From contig NZ_BATC01000002.1 of the NCBI RefSeq assembly GCF_000466985.1, positions 1 to 64,000 of the forward strand: 64,000 nt of DNA, given 5' to 3'. A program made the position numbers and the translations under genes. The notes beneath the pieces were generated by a model that saw only the letters and a list, made by a program, of their open reading frames with translations, was not told where the DNA came from and ran no database searches. The DNA comes from Brevundimonas abyssalis TAR-001 (lineage in GTDB: Bacteria; Pseudomonadota; Alphaproteobacteria; Caulobacterales; Caulobacteraceae). Of this stretch, positions 63,922 through 64,000 are shown piece by piece. Position 1 is the first letter of the stretch. The number at the start of each line of letters is the position of its first letter.

Positions 63922-64000
63922 TTGGGCCAGCGCGCGTCCGGCTTGCTGATCCGCCGCATTATCGGCGGCGTGCTGATCGGGTTGGTGGCCCTGATCGTGG
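63922..64000 (+). CDS. Partial gene, N-terminus of a membrane-anchored protein (runs off the window)
   Basis: An open frame starts 6 bases after kdsA, possibly at TTG 63922, and reads GQRASGLLIRRIIGGVLIGL continuing VALIV: two arginines then a hydrophobic helix, the pattern of a signal anchor. The direction and gap suggest an operon with kdsA. Only 26 residues are available, so no family can be named and the start is not certain. Confidence 0.4.
   Translation, partial: MGQRASGLLIRRIIGGVLIGLVALIV

Overview
The window is a GC-rich, densely packed chromosomal segment from an alphaproteobacterium. Gene content and order point to the Caulobacterales, most like Brevundimonas. This is inferred from the chain lptF-lptG-lptD-surA-pdxA-ksgA, a mitochondrial-type complex I accessory subunit, a double cold-shock protein followed by a DUF192 protein, PhaC and HemF; no database search was possible. 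No phage, transposase, CRISPR array or rRNA operon is visible. No gene-free stretch exceeds about 300 bases.

Layout. 1-5.5 kb: a PP2C-phosphatase/Ser-Thr-kinase fusion, a divergent MarR regulator and glutathione transferase sharing a palindromic operator, ribosomal protein L33, a lipoprotein, and an SMP-30-like protein behind a MazE/MazF-type toxin-antitoxin pair. 5.5-14.6 kb: parE, an O-antigen-ligase-like protein, uvrD, two paralogous one-helix membrane proteins, a ribbon-helix-helix protein, hemF and a dipeptidase. 14.6-22.6 kb: one leftward operon for LPS export and outer-membrane assembly (lptF, lptG, lptD, surA) that continues into pdxA and ksgA. 22.7-28.7 kb: pepA-holC, three tandem I78-family inhibitor lipoproteins, DUF2164, an ABC-F ATPase and ndk. 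28.7-45.1 kb: purM-purN, rnd, then a long leftward series (pyrB, pyrC-like, plsY, dprA, topA, ppk, ppx), and phaC with a small membrane protein. 45.1-52.6 kb: recJ, three tRNA genes, cold-shock and DUF192 proteins, an EAL protein, a manganese-riboswitch-controlled mntP, a cation/proton antiporter and the complex I subunit. 52.6-64 kb: a small accessory group (TPR/hydrolase, truncated GSCFA, PhyH-like oxygenase), a PLP lyase, an orphan amino-acid-binding lipoprotein, a sulfurtransferase, two photolyases around a cyclopropane-fatty-acid synthase, and kdsA.

Sequence quality. At least fifteen, probably sixteen, conserved genes or gene parts are broken by a frameshift, and every one is repaired by adding exactly one base, usually in a G/C run. 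Affected genes include the essential-type parE and lptD, plus uvrD, pyrB, recJ and pdxA. The shared sign and the housekeeping targets suggest base-deletion errors in the assembly rather than pseudogenes. I therefore annotate these as single genes and give the repair point in each entry.

Best candidates for new biology: the triple I78 lipoproteins carrying an added CxxC motif, the tRNA-Arg-adjacent TPR-hydrolase/GSCFA/PhyH group, the paralogous one-helix membrane proteins, and the toxin-antitoxin pair coupled to an SMP-30-like gene.
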